From an uncultured Oscillospiraceae bacterium (GTDB taxonomy: Bacteria; Bacillota; Clostridia; Oscillospirales; Oscillospiraceae): a DNA stretch of 35,142 nt. Location of the stretch: positions 1 to 35,142 of the forward strand of contig CAJUOA010000023.1 in assembly GCA_910587785.1 (NCBI GenBank), in the 5' to 3' direction. A program made the translations under genes and the position numbers. Shown here piece after piece: positions 22,864 through 31,033 of the stretch (within the stretch, counting starts at the first letter, position 1; each line of letters starts with the position of its first letter). Below the pieces are notes generated by a model. That model saw nothing but the letters and a program-made list of their open reading frames with translations. It was not told the origin of the DNA and did no database searches.

Positions 22864-22984
22864 GCGAATCGAGGAGAAGTTATTGGAAATTTTACTCAAC
22901 CAGTCCCGCCAGCGGGACTTTTTTCCTGCACGCAGGAAAAAAAGACTTCTGCCCGGTTTGAGAATTCTGTTTGGAGGTAAAGAC
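22864..22984 (+). promoter_or_regulatory. Leader of gene 2 with overlapping hairpins
   Basis: Stem AGTCCCG/CGGGACT (22902-22908 with 22913-22919) is followed by six Ts, a terminator shape. A second stem (22918-22929 with 22932-22944, CTTTTTTCCTGC type) uses that same T run. The two structures compete, as in attenuators. GGAGG at 22973-22977 serves the gene. Confidence 0.5.
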
Positions 22985-24946
22985 ATGAAAAAAGCGACAC
23001 GACTCCTGGCACTGCTCCTGGCTGCGCTGATGGTCCTGACCGCCTGCGGAGGCGGCGGCGAGACCACGCCCCCCGCCGCAAATGACGGCGGTCAGAGCGG
23101 CGAGACCACCCCCGCCACGACCCCCGAGGACGTCATCGGCGAGACCACCCCCGCCGATGACGGCATCACCCCCGTCACCGACTGGTACACCTGGCAGGTC
23201 CAGGGCACCGAGATCGAGACCTTCCTGATCTTCAACAGCGAGGTGTCCTCCACCCTGGAGGTCCTCACCGCCTGCAACTCCCCTCTGCTGGAGCGCAACG
23301 GCGCCGGACAGCTGGTCCCCGCCGCCGCCAAGGAGTGGGGCAGCGAGGACGGCGGCATCACCTGGACCTTCAAGCTCCGCGACGACATCACCTGGGTGGA
23401 CGTCGACGGCAACGAGAAGGCCAAGACCGTGGCCCACGACTGGCTGACCGGCCTGGAGTGGGTGCTCAACTTCCACAAGAACGGCGGCGCCAATACCTCC
23501 ATGCCCAACCTGCTGGTCAAGGGCGCGCAGGAATACTATGACTACACCCATGATCTGGATGAGGCCGAGGCCCTGGCCCTCAGCGCCGACAACGGCCCCT
23601 TCCTGGAGATGGTGGGCATCGAGGCCCCCGACGACTACACCCTCGTCTATACCTGCCCCAACAACGCCCCCTACTTTGAGACGCTGTGCTTCGGCGCGGC
23701 CCTGCGGCCCCTCAGCCAGGCCCAGGTGGACGAGATGGGCGTCAGCGGCATCCGGAGCATGGACAACACCGACATGTGGTACAACGGCGCTTATGTCATC
23801 ACCGAGTACATCCAGGGCAACACCACCGTCCTGGAGCGCAACCCCTCCTACTGGGACAAGGACTGCACCCTCTTCGACAGCGTTACCTACGTCACCGTGG
23901 AGGACAACGTGCGCGCCCAGGACCTCTTCATGAACGGCGAGGTGGACTGGTGCAACGTCACCGAGGCCACCCTCCAGACCATCTATGAGGACCCCTCCGA
24001 CGAGTGGTACCCCTACCTGGTGGAGGCCCGCCCCACCCCCTACTCCTATCAGGCCCACCTCAACTACGCCAAGAACAAGGAGGACGGCACGCCTGACGAC
24101 AACTGGAACAACGCCGTGGCCAACGAGGCCTTCCGTCTGAGCCTCCTCTACGGCCTGGACCTGACCAAGTTCTGGGCCCGGACCAACTTCATCAACCCCG
24201 CCAGCTGTGAGAACGTGGCCTACACCATGACCGAGATGATGTACTACCCCGACGGGCGCGACTACGTCCAGGCCGTCTGGGACCGCCTGGGCTACAAGTC
24301 CGGCCGCTATGACGCCGAAAAGGGCAAGCAGTACAAGGAGCAGGCCATGCAGGAGCTTGCCGGCAAGGTCACCTTCCCCGTGGAGGTGGACTACTACATC
24401 GCCGGCGGCAACCAGTCCTCCCTGGACAGCGCCACCGTCCTCAAGGAGGTCTTTGAGTCCCTGGGCACCGACTACATCACCATGAACATCAAGACCTACG
24501 TCTCCAGCTTCACCAAGGAGGTCACCATCCCCCGGCTCCAGTCCTTCGCCATCAGCGGCTGGGGCGCGGACTACCGCGACCCCGACAACTTCCTGGGCCA
24601 GGAGATCATGGGCGCGGATTCCGCCTACTACGCCTGCAACTACGCCAACATCAACGACGCCACGGACCCCGAGCTCCTGTCCACCTGGCAGACCTTCACG
24701 GACATGACCGTGGCGGCAAGCCAGATTTATGACGACATCACCAAGCGCTACGACGCCTACGCCGACGCCGAGGCCTTCATGATCGAGCACGCCCTGGTCA
24801 TCCCCGTCCGCTACCAGATCACCTGGAAGCTGACCAAGAGCAACGACTACGACGCCATGGAGACCTTCAAGAACTGGCACACCTCCACCACCCCCTATAC
24901 CACCGAGCAGTACGAGCAGTTCAAGGCCGATTTCTACGCCAAGTAA
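22985..24946 (+). CDS. ABC transporter substrate-binding lipoprotein 2 (SBP family 5)
   Basis: A 653-residue paralogue of the preceding protein. Signal MKKATRLLALLLAALMV and lipobox LTAC are followed by a Gly/Thr/Pro linker with repeated GETTPA-like units. The body has the same blocks: GGITWTFKLRDDITWVDV, DWLTGLEWVLNFHKN, NPSYWDKDCTLFDSVTYV, NEAFRLSLLYGLDL, SGWGADYRDPDNF and the ending YEQFKADFYAK shared with gene 1. The differences are concentrated in the linker and in the presumed ligand-facing loops, so the three proteins may bind different peptides or the same one at different affinity. An in-frame start near 22790 was rejected because it lies upstream of the promoter. Confidence 0.92.
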   Translation: MKKATRLLALLLAALMVLTACGGGGETTPPAANDGGQSGETTPATTPEDVIGETTPADDGITPVTDWYTWQVQGTEIETFLIFNSEVSSTLEVLTACNSPLLERNGAGQLVPAAAKEWGSEDGGITWTFKLRDDITWVDVDGNEKAKTVAHDWLTGLEWVLNFHKNGGANTSMPNLLVKGAQEYYDYTHDLDEAEALALSADNGPFLEMVGIEAPDDYTLVYTCPNNAPYFETLCFGAALRPLSQAQVDEMGVSGIRSMDNTDMWYNGAYVITEYIQGNTTVLERNPSYWDKDCTLFDSVTYVTVEDNVRAQDLFMNGEVDWCNVTEATLQTIYEDPSDEWYPYLVEARPTPYSYQAHLNYAKNKEDGTPDDNWNNAVANEAFRLSLLYGLDLTKFWARTNFINPASCENVAYTMTEMMYYPDGRDYVQAVWDRLGYKSGRYDAEKGKQYKEQAMQELAGKVTFPVEVDYYIAGGNQSSLDSATVLKEVFESLGTDYITMNIKTYVSSFTKEVTIPRLQSFAISGWGADYRDPDNFLGQEIMGADSAYYACNYANINDATDPELLSTWQTFTDMTVAASQIYDDITKRYDAYADAEAFMIEHALVIPVRYQITWKLTKSNDYDAMETFKNWHTSTTPYTTEQYEQFKADFYAK

Positions 24947-24959
24947 AAAACGTCTCTAT

Positions 24960-24994
24960 GGGCCGCCGGGTACGATCCCGGCGGCCCGTTCTTT
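24960..24994 (+). terminator. Terminator after gene 2
   Basis: A perfect 11-bp stem (24960-24970 with 24977-24987), loop TACGAT, then GTTCTTT. Confidence 0.75.
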
Positions 24995-25050
24995 CGTGTT
25001 GATGGCTTTTACAAATTTCAGTCGGGAACAGGAGAAATTTGATGTAAGAC

Positions 25051-25079
25051 TTGACAATTGATAGAGTGTATGCTATAGT
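25051..25079 (+). promoter_or_regulatory. Promoter of substrate-binding-protein gene 3
   Basis: TTGACA (25051-25056), 17-nt spacer ending TGC, TATAGT (25074-25079). The best of the three related promoters. Confidence 0.9.
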
Positions 25080-25085
25080 TAAGTA

Positions 25086-25218
25086 CATCAAGCGAAGTGT
25101 TCCCTGTATTTGCACAAACGGCGCCGTTTGTGTCTCTGTGCGGTGTACAGAGACAGGGCGTCCTGCCGGCGGGACGGGGGAAGGCGCTTTGCGAATTTTT
25201 GGAATCAGGAGGCACGAG
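25086..25218 (+). promoter_or_regulatory. Leader of gene 3 with three-way junction
   Basis: CCCTGT (25102-25107) can pair with ACAGGG (25153-25158), enclosing a perfect 20-base palindrome (25113-25132) and a CTCTGT/ACAGAG hairpin (25134-25139 with 25147-25152). A fourth stem CGTCCTG/CGGGACG (25159-25176) follows and resembles the first stem of the gene 2 leader (shared core GTCCYGCCRGCGGGAC). Shine-Dalgarno AGGAGG at 25207-25212. Confidence 0.5.
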
Positions 25219-27189
25219 ATGAAACAGAAGACCGCGAGACTGATGGCCCTGCTCCTGGCCGCGCTGATGGTCCTTACCGCCTGCGGAGGCGGCGGCAAGG
25301 ACACCGGCAACGGCGGCGAGAGTACTCCGTCCGTCGGGGACGGCGGCGGTGAGACCACCCCCGGCCAGCCCGAGGGCTCCAAGAGCGAGCCCATCAAGGA
25401 CCTGGTGACCTACCAGACCCAGGCCAATGAGATGGAGACCTTCCTCATCTTCTACAACGACACCACCTCTACCCTGGACGTGCTGAGCAACTGCCTGTCC
25501 TTCCTCGTGGAGGTGGACACCCAGGGCAAGCTGGTCCCCGGCATCGCTAAGGAGTGGGGCACCGACGACAACGGCCTGACCTGGACCTTCCGCCTCCGGG
25601 ACGACGTGACCTGGGTGGACGTGGACGGCAACGAGAAGGCCAAGTGCGTCTCCCAGGACTGGTGCACGGCCATGGAGTGGATGCTCAACTTCCACAAGAA
25701 CGACGCCGTCAACAGCACCCTCCTGCGGCAGATGGTCAAGGGCGCGGAGGAGTACTTCCAGACCGTCAAGGACATGGATAAGGACGCCGCCCTGGCCCTG
25801 AAGGCCACCGACGACCTCTTCAAGAACACCGTGGGCATCGAGACCCCAGACGACTATACCATCGTCTACCACTGCTCCAAGAACGTCCCCTACTTTGACT
25901 CCATGGGCGCTTCCACCGCCATGCTGCCCCTCAGTCAGGCCCAGGTGGACGAGCTGGGCGTGGAGGGCCTGCGGGCCCAGGACAACACCACCATGTGGTA
26001 CAACGGCCCCTACCGCATCACCGAGTTCGTCCAGAACAACTCCAAGGTCCTCACCAAGAACGACGCCTACTGGGACAAGGACTGCACCCTTTTTGACACC
26101 GTCACCGTCCTCATGGTGGACGACCCCCTCAACGCCCAGACCATGTTCATGAACGGGGAGCTGGATACCTGCACCCTCAGCGAATCCAACCTGCGCACCA
26201 TCTACGACAACCCCGACCACGAGTGGCACGACTATCTGGTGGAGAACCGCACCCCCAAGCACTCCTACCAGATCCACTTCAACTTCGTCAAGAACAACCC
26301 CGACGGTACCCCCGACACCAATTGGAACAACGCCGTGGCCAACGAGGCCTTCCGCAAGAGCCTCTACTACGGCCTGGACCTGACCAACTACTGGAAGCGG
26401 ACCAACTTCATCAACCCCACCGGCTGTGAGAACCTGACCTTCACCAAGCGGGGCCTCTGCTACTTCTCCGACGGCAGGGAGTACACCACCCGGGTCATGG
26501 AGCTGCTGGACCTGGACTACGGCGAGCGCTATAATGCGGAGCTTGCCCAGCAGTACAAGGAGCAGGCCATGCAGGAGCTGGCCGGGAAGGTGGAGTTCCC
26601 CATCCAGATCGACCACTACATCTCCGGCTCCAACCAGAGCGCCCTGGACGGCGCCACCGTCATCAAGGAGATCGTCGAGGCCCTGGGCACCGACTATGTC
26701 CAGCTCAACATCGAGACATACACCTCCAGCGCCCGGCAGGAGGTCTACGTGCCCCGGCTCCACTCCTGGAACTTCGGTAACGGCTGGGGCGGCGACTACG
26801 CCGATCCCGAGACCTTCATGCTCCAGATGCTCTACGGCGTGGAGGGTGCCTACTACGTGGAGAACTACAACAACGCCAACGACATCACGGACCCCGTGCT
26901 CCTGGAGCAGTATACCACCTTCACCAAGATGGCCCAGGACGCCTCCAATGTCTTCGACAGCCTGGACAACCGCTATGAGGCCTACGCCCAGGCCGAGGCG
27001 TACCTGCTGGACCACGCCCTGGTCATCCCCTGCCACCACAGCATCTCCTGGCAGCTGACCAAGGTCAACGACTACTCCAAGATGTACGCCATGTTCGGCC
27101 GCTTCAACGGCGTCTATAAGAACTGGGAGACCTCCACCGAGGGCTACACCACCGAGCAGTACGAGCAGTTCAAGAACGCCGCGCAGTAA
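25219..27189 (+). CDS. ABC transporter substrate-binding lipoprotein 3 (SBP family 5)
   Basis: A 656-residue third paralogue. Signal MKQKTARLMALLLAALMV, lipobox LTAC, Gly/Asp linker, then GLTWTFRLRDDVTWVDV, DWCTAMEWMLNFHKN, NDAYWDKDCTLFDTVTVL, NEAFRKSLYYGLDL and GNGWGGDYADPETF. It is more divergent from genes 1 and 2 than they are from each other, including an insertion near the C-terminus (KMYAMFGRFNGVYKNW). The start is the ATG 6 nt after AGGAGG; an upstream in-frame TTG at 25051 is the -35 box and was rejected. It probably depends on a permease encoded elsewhere. Confidence 0.92.
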   Translation: MKQKTARLMALLLAALMVLTACGGGGKDTGNGGESTPSVGDGGGETTPGQPEGSKSEPIKDLVTYQTQANEMETFLIFYNDTTSTLDVLSNCLSFLVEVDTQGKLVPGIAKEWGTDDNGLTWTFRLRDDVTWVDVDGNEKAKCVSQDWCTAMEWMLNFHKNDAVNSTLLRQMVKGAEEYFQTVKDMDKDAALALKATDDLFKNTVGIETPDDYTIVYHCSKNVPYFDSMGASTAMLPLSQAQVDELGVEGLRAQDNTTMWYNGPYRITEFVQNNSKVLTKNDAYWDKDCTLFDTVTVLMVDDPLNAQTMFMNGELDTCTLSESNLRTIYDNPDHEWHDYLVENRTPKHSYQIHFNFVKNNPDGTPDTNWNNAVANEAFRKSLYYGLDLTNYWKRTNFINPTGCENLTFTKRGLCYFSDGREYTTRVMELLDLDYGERYNAELAQQYKEQAMQELAGKVEFPIQIDHYISGSNQSALDGATVIKEIVEALGTDYVQLNIETYTSSARQEVYVPRLHSWNFGNGWGGDYADPETFMLQMLYGVEGAYYVENYNNANDITDPVLLEQYTTFTKMAQDASNVFDSLDNRYEAYAQAEAYLLDHALVIPCHHSISWQLTKVNDYSKMYAMFGRFNGVYKNWETSTEGYTTEQYEQFKNAAQ

Positions 27190-27219
27190 GAGCAGAGACA
27201 TCGTTCGATAGCGCGCCAG

Positions 27220-27253
27220 AAGCCCGCCGGGAGAGCCTCCCGGCGGGCTTTTT
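27220..27253 (+). terminator. Rho-independent terminator after gene 3
   Basis: A perfect 14-bp stem (27220-27233 with 27237-27250), loop AGC, T run to 27253. Confidence 0.92.
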
Positions 27254-27294
27254 GGGCCGTCCTGCCGTCTCCCGCCGCGCTTTCGCCCAACCCA

Positions 27295-27313
27295 GGGCGC
27301 ATATTGTGCGCCC
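27295..27313. repeat. Short GGGCGCA palindrome
   Basis: GGGCGCA (27295-27301) and TGCGCCC (27307-27313), related to the palindrome at 10970-10998. It lies in the gap between gene 3 and the transposase remnant. Confidence 0.5.
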
Positions 27314-27379
27314 CTGCGGGTGCGTTGGCCGGCAGCGGGCCGCGCCTCAGGGGATTTGATTGAACAGGCAGGAGACGTT

Positions 27380-27678
27380 TCAAATCAAGCACATGATTTC
27401 ATTTACAGCCGCAAAGGCATGACGGCAAGTCAGGTCCTGGAGCCAAAGCGCAGCCGCTGGGGAATTGAAAACCAGCTGCACTGGGTGTTGGATATGCAGC
27501 TCCGGGAGGATGAAAGCAGGGCCGGAACCGGCAATTCCGCTGAAAATCTGAATGTAATCCGGCACGGGCCTATAACATTTGGAAAACGCATCTCCTGGGC
27601 GCCCCATGCCCATGGTGCGGGGAGAAGATCTCCCCAAAACGGTACGCTGTCCAACTTTTCCCCCAATGTCTCCTGTAG
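27380..27678 (+). pseudogene. ISAs1-type transposase C-terminal remnant
   Basis: A decayed fragment resembling the C-terminus of ISAs1-family DDE transposases: FIYSRKGMTASQVLE, then RSRWGIENQLHWVLDM, LREDESRAGTGNSAENLNVIRH. The family pattern is R-x-HWGIEN-x-LHWVLDV-x-F-RED-x-SR-x-GNA-x-EN. After RH the frame shifts by one base: the sequence continues as AYNIWKTHLL from 27568 and stops at TAG 27676-27678. No N-terminal part, start codon or terminal inverted repeat is seen. The rest of 27190-27918 holds a terminator, a palindrome and the next promoter. Confidence 0.75.
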
Positions 27679-27760
27679 GTTAAAAGGTGTTCTCCCGGCG
27701 GGTGGAGGCGCAGCTTTCGGGGCATAATGAATCTTAAAAAAATCTTTAACGTTCTGCCTG

Positions 27761-27790
27761 TTGACGGTGTCCTGATGAACGTGGTAAAAT
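27761..27790 (+). promoter_or_regulatory. Promoter of the M13 peptidase gene
   Basis: TTGACG (27761-27766), 18-nt spacer, TAAAAT (27785-27790). The predicted leader of about 122 nt contains the stem GCGCGGC/GCCGCGC (27804-27824) and GTCCTG/CAGGAC farther on. Confidence 0.65.
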
Positions 27791-27918
27791 GTTGAAAGCC
27801 CCAGCGCGGCGGGCTTTGCCGCGCAATTGGCCTGCCGCGGCCCTGATGCGGCGCTCCGTCCTGGCCACGCGCGCTCTGTGCGCCTCAGGACCTCGGGCGG
27901 GGAGGAAAGGAGAAGCTT

Positions 27919-30264
27919 ATGAGACGAACCATCTGGAGGCGCCTGGGGGCTGTGGTCCTCGCCCTGGCCCTGGTGCTGGGCGCGGTCCCTTCCGCCCTGG
28001 CGGCGGACGAGGCCCTGACGCGGGGCGAGGCCCTGGAAACGCTCCTCGCCGCCGCTGAAGGCTACCGGGAGGACCTGGACGCCAGCACCGTGCTCCTGGG
28101 CGACGAGGGCGGCCCGCGGGAGTCCGACGCCCTCACCCGCGTGGAGGCCCTGCTGATGCTGAATCGCGCCTTCGGCGAGCTGCGGACCCCCGAGGGGGAC
28201 AGCGCACGCTGGAGCTCCGGCGCGGCGTTTGACGACGTGCCCGCTTGGGCCGCCGGGGAGCTGGAGGCGCTTTTGGCCTCCGGCGTGGTGGTGGGGGAGG
28301 CCGACGGCACCCTCGCCCCCGGCAAGACCGTCTCCGCCGGGGAGCTGGACACCCTCATCCGCCGCATCTACGCCCTCCAGGGCAGTGACCTGAAGGACGA
28401 CTTCTACGCCAATGTGAACCGGGAGTGGCTTGCCACGGCCTCCATCCCCGCCGGGAGCTCTGTCACCGGCACCCTCTACGAGGTCATGAACTCCACCGAC
28501 CGGCAGGTGGCCGCCCTCATCAAAGAGATCGCCGCAAGCGACCCCGAGAAGGGCTCCCATGAGGAGAAGATCAAGAACCTCTACGAGAACATCCTGGACT
28601 GGGACGCCCGCAACGAGGCGGGCATCGCGCCCATCCAGCCCTGGCTGGACGCTATCGACGCCGCGGAGGACCTGGACGCCCTCATGGCTGTCAGCAACGA
28701 CCTGCTCTCCCAGGCGGGCGTGGGCCTTGTCTACTTCAATACTACCCAGAGCGTGGAGGACAGCAGCGCAAAGGTACTGGGCATGGGAGCCCTCGCCTCC
28801 AGCCTTACCAGGGACTTCTACGCCATGCCCGGTGTGGAGCAGGTCTTCGCCGCCTATGTGTCCACCCTTTTCCAGCTGGGCGGGGCCTCTGAGGAGGAGG
28901 CCGCGGCCATGACCGAGACGTACGTGGCCATGGACAAGGCCCTTGCGGAGGCCCGTATGTCCCAGGAGGATATGGCGGACTTCACCAAGATCTTCAACTT
29001 CCAGGATGCCCAGGAGGTCAAGGACCTCTTCCCCGGCGTGGACCTGGAGGCGGTCCTCTCCGCCCAGGGCCTCCACGGCGAGGACCGCTATGTGGTCAGC
29101 GACGTGGGGCTCATGAAGAAGAGCGCGGAGTACTTCACCGACGAGCACCTGGAGGAGATGAAGCTCTACCTGCGCCTGAGTGTACTCTCCAACTTTGGCG
29201 GCCTCCTCAACCGGGAGTTCACCGACGCCGCTGAGGCATACAACGCCGCTCTCATGGGCGTGGAGGGTTCCCTCACCGACGAGGAGAACGCCGCCCAGGA
29301 GGTCCAGCAGTACCTGGCCGATTACCTGGGGCAGGCCTACGTGGAGAAGTACTTCTCCGCTGAGGCCAAGGCCGACGTGGAGGCCATGATCGACGAGATG
29401 CTGGACGTCTACGCCCAGCGCATCCAGGCCCTGGATTGGATGAGCGAGACCACCAAGGCCAAGGCCGTGGAGAAGCTGGAGGCCATCACCGTCAACGTGG
29501 GCTACCCCGACGAGTGGGACGACCTCTTCGACGATGTGGACATCCTCTCCGCTGAGGAAGGCGGCAGTTACTTCGACAACATCCTCGCCATGAGCAAGGC
29601 CACCCTGGCGGAGATGGCCGCAGAGCAGGACGAGCCGGTGGACCGGGATGAGTGGCTCATGAGCGCCTACACCGTCAACGCCTACTACTCCCCCCAGAAC
29701 AACTCCATCAACTTCCCCGCGGGCATCCTCCAGGCCCCCCTCTACGACGTGGATGCCGACCGCACGGAGAACCTGGGCGGCATCGGCTACGTCATCGCCC
29801 ACGAGATTACCCACGCCTTTGACAACAACGGCGCCACCTTCGACGCCCAGGGCAACCAGAGCGACTGGTGGACCGAGGAGGACTACGCCGCCTTCCAGGC
29901 CCTCTGCGAGAAGGTCGTGGCCTTCTACGACGGCGTGGAGGCCGCCCCCGGCATCGCCTGCAACGGTGCGCTGACCATCAGCGAGAACGTGGCGGACCTG
30001 GGGGCCCTGGCCTGCATCACCCAGATCGAGAGCGAGGAGGAGGAGCCGGACTACGCCACCCTCTACCGTACCGCCGCCCGCACCTGGCGGGGCACCGCCA
30101 GCCGGGAGACCCGGGCGTACCTGGCCCTCGCCGACGTCCACGCCCCCGACAAGCTCCGCGGCTGCCGGGCACTCCAGAGCCTGGACGAGTTCTATGACGC
30201 CTTCGGCATCCAGCCCGGAGACGGCATGTACCTGCCTGAGGAGGCCCGGGTGCAGATCTGGTAA
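27919..30264 (+). CDS. Secreted M13 metallopeptidase with SLH-like N-terminus
   Basis: A 781-residue neprilysin/PepO-type zinc endopeptidase. Signal peptide ending PSALAA (about residues 1-29). Residues about 30-155 look like S-layer homology repeats: LTRGEALETLLAAA, LTRVEALLMLNRAFG, then FDDVPAWAAGELEALLASG with DGTLAPGKTVSAGEL. The peptidase follows from about 158 (LKDDFYANVNREWLA). The substrate motif NAYYSP is at 587-592, zinc site HEITH at 628-632, and the third ligand Glu is E689 in ENVADLG with D693. It is likely attached to the cell wall polymer through the SLH part and degrades peptides outside the cell, which suits its position after three peptide-type binding proteins. AAGGAGA precedes the ATG. 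Confidence 0.93.
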   Translation: MRRTIWRRLGAVVLALALVLGAVPSALAADEALTRGEALETLLAAAEGYREDLDASTVLLGDEGGPRESDALTRVEALLMLNRAFGELRTPEGDSARWSSGAAFDDVPAWAAGELEALLASGVVVGEADGTLAPGKTVSAGELDTLIRRIYALQGSDLKDDFYANVNREWLATASIPAGSSVTGTLYEVMNSTDRQVAALIKEIAASDPEKGSHEEKIKNLYENILDWDARNEAGIAPIQPWLDAIDAAEDLDALMAVSNDLLSQAGVGLVYFNTTQSVEDSSAKVLGMGALASSLTRDFYAMPGVEQVFAAYVSTLFQLGGASEEEAAAMTETYVAMDKALAEARMSQEDMADFTKIFNFQDAQEVKDLFPGVDLEAVLSAQGLHGEDRYVVSDVGLMKKSAEYFTDEHLEEMKLYLRLSVLSNFGGLLNREFTDAAEAYNAALMGVEGSLTDEENAAQEVQQYLADYLGQAYVEKYFSAEAKADVEAMIDEMLDVYAQRIQALDWMSETTKAKAVEKLEAITVNVGYPDEWDDLFDDVDILSAEEGGSYFDNILAMSKATLAEMAAEQDEPVDRDEWLMSAYTVNAYYSPQNNSINFPAGILQAPLYDVDADRTENLGGIGYVIAHEITHAFDNNGATFDAQGNQSDWWTEEDYAAFQALCEKVVAFYDGVEAAPGIACNGALTISENVADLGALACITQIESEEEEPDYATLYRTAARTWRGTASRETRAYLALADVHAPDKLRGCRALQSLDEFYDAFGIQPGDGMYLPEEARVQIW

Positions 30265-30280
30265 AACCTTTCCATAGAGC

Positions 30281-30321
30281 AAAAAGAGGCCGGGAGCACG
30301 CGCTCCCGGTCCTCTTTTTTT
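30281..30321. terminator. Bidirectional terminator
   Basis: A 17-bp stem with one bulged T (30281-30297 with 30302-30319), A run before and T run after. It ends the M13 gene and, on the other strand, the convergent hydrolase, whose TAA overlaps it. Confidence 0.92.
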
Positions 30322-31033
30322 ATAGATAGAAGAGATGGCACCCGATCTGGGAGAACCAGGTCCGGTTCTCCCGGATCCAGGTCCCCCTGGAGAACTCCGG
30401 GTTGAAGAAATACAGACAGTCCCCGGCCACGCTGGTGCCGCCCAGGACCAGCTGGGCGGCGAGGACGCTCTGGGCGGTGGGCTCGTCGTAGATGGTGCCG
30501 TTGGAGACGGGCTCGAACTGGACGGCGTCCTTCCGGTCAAAGATCACCTCTTTGATGGTGTCCGGAAAGATGTCGGAGGCGGTGCGGTTGAGGATGACGT
30601 TGCCCACGGCGATCTGTCCGGCCAGGGGCTCCCCCCGGCTCTCGGCGCTGATGATGCGGCTGAGCCAATAGAGGTCCTCCTGGGTGTAGTCCTGCGCGGG
30701 GGCGGTGCGCACCTCCACGGGGCTGTCCCATCCGGCGAAGTCCACCTGGGCTCCCAGCAGGTTGGCCACGCTCCGCAGGGGCACGTATGTACGCCCTCCC
30801 CACACCAGCGTACCGGCGCTGAGGCTGAAGGGGAAGCCGTCCGCCAGGACGTGGGACCGGCCCACGGGCACGTCCAGGTCGAAGAGCGCGGTCTCAGCGG
30901 AGGCAGTGCGGCTGGAGGGGTCCCAGGTGGTCTCCCAGCCTCCCAGGGCGTCCAGCAGGGGGACCAGGGGGGCGTAGGTGACGCCCTCCCGGGCAAAGGC
31001 CGCGCCGGAGAGGGTCTCCCCGTCTACAGTCAC
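30320..31033 (-). CDS. SleB-type cell wall hydrolase, signal peptide interrupted
   Basis: A 237-residue reading frame from a GTG. The N-terminal half is a copper-amine-oxidase-N-like domain (VTYAPLVPLLDALGG, GRTYVPLRSVANLLGAQV); the C-terminal half is a Hydrolase_2/SleB domain (WLSRIISAESRGEPLAGQIAVGNVILNR, with the catalytic-type Glu in SAESRG, and SVLAAQLVLGG). SleB/CwlJ enzymes cut spore cortex peptidoglycan during germination. The frame continues upstream as a signal peptide (ARA then EDLAV), but that signal has a TGA at its third codon. Starting at the GTG would give an unexported protein. The gene may therefore be inactive, or use a rare non-ATG start. Confidence 0.75.
   Translation of the reverse strand: MTVDGETLSGAAFAREGVTYAPLVPLLDALGGWETTWDPSSRTASAETALFDLDVPVGRSHVLADGFPFSLSAGTLVWGGRTYVPLRSVANLLGAQVDFAGWDSPVEVRTAPAQDYTQEDLYWLSRIISAESRGEPLAGQIAVGNVILNRTASDIFPDTIKEVIFDRKDAVQFEPVSNGTIYDEPTAQSVLAAQLVLGGTSVAGDCLYFFNPEFSRGTWIRENRTWFSQIGCHLFYL

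Noticed and set aside
25051..25218. N-terminal extension of binding protein 3 starting at a TTG
   Set aside because: The TTG is the -35 box of its promoter and the extension lies over the structured leader; the lipoprotein signal starts at 25219.
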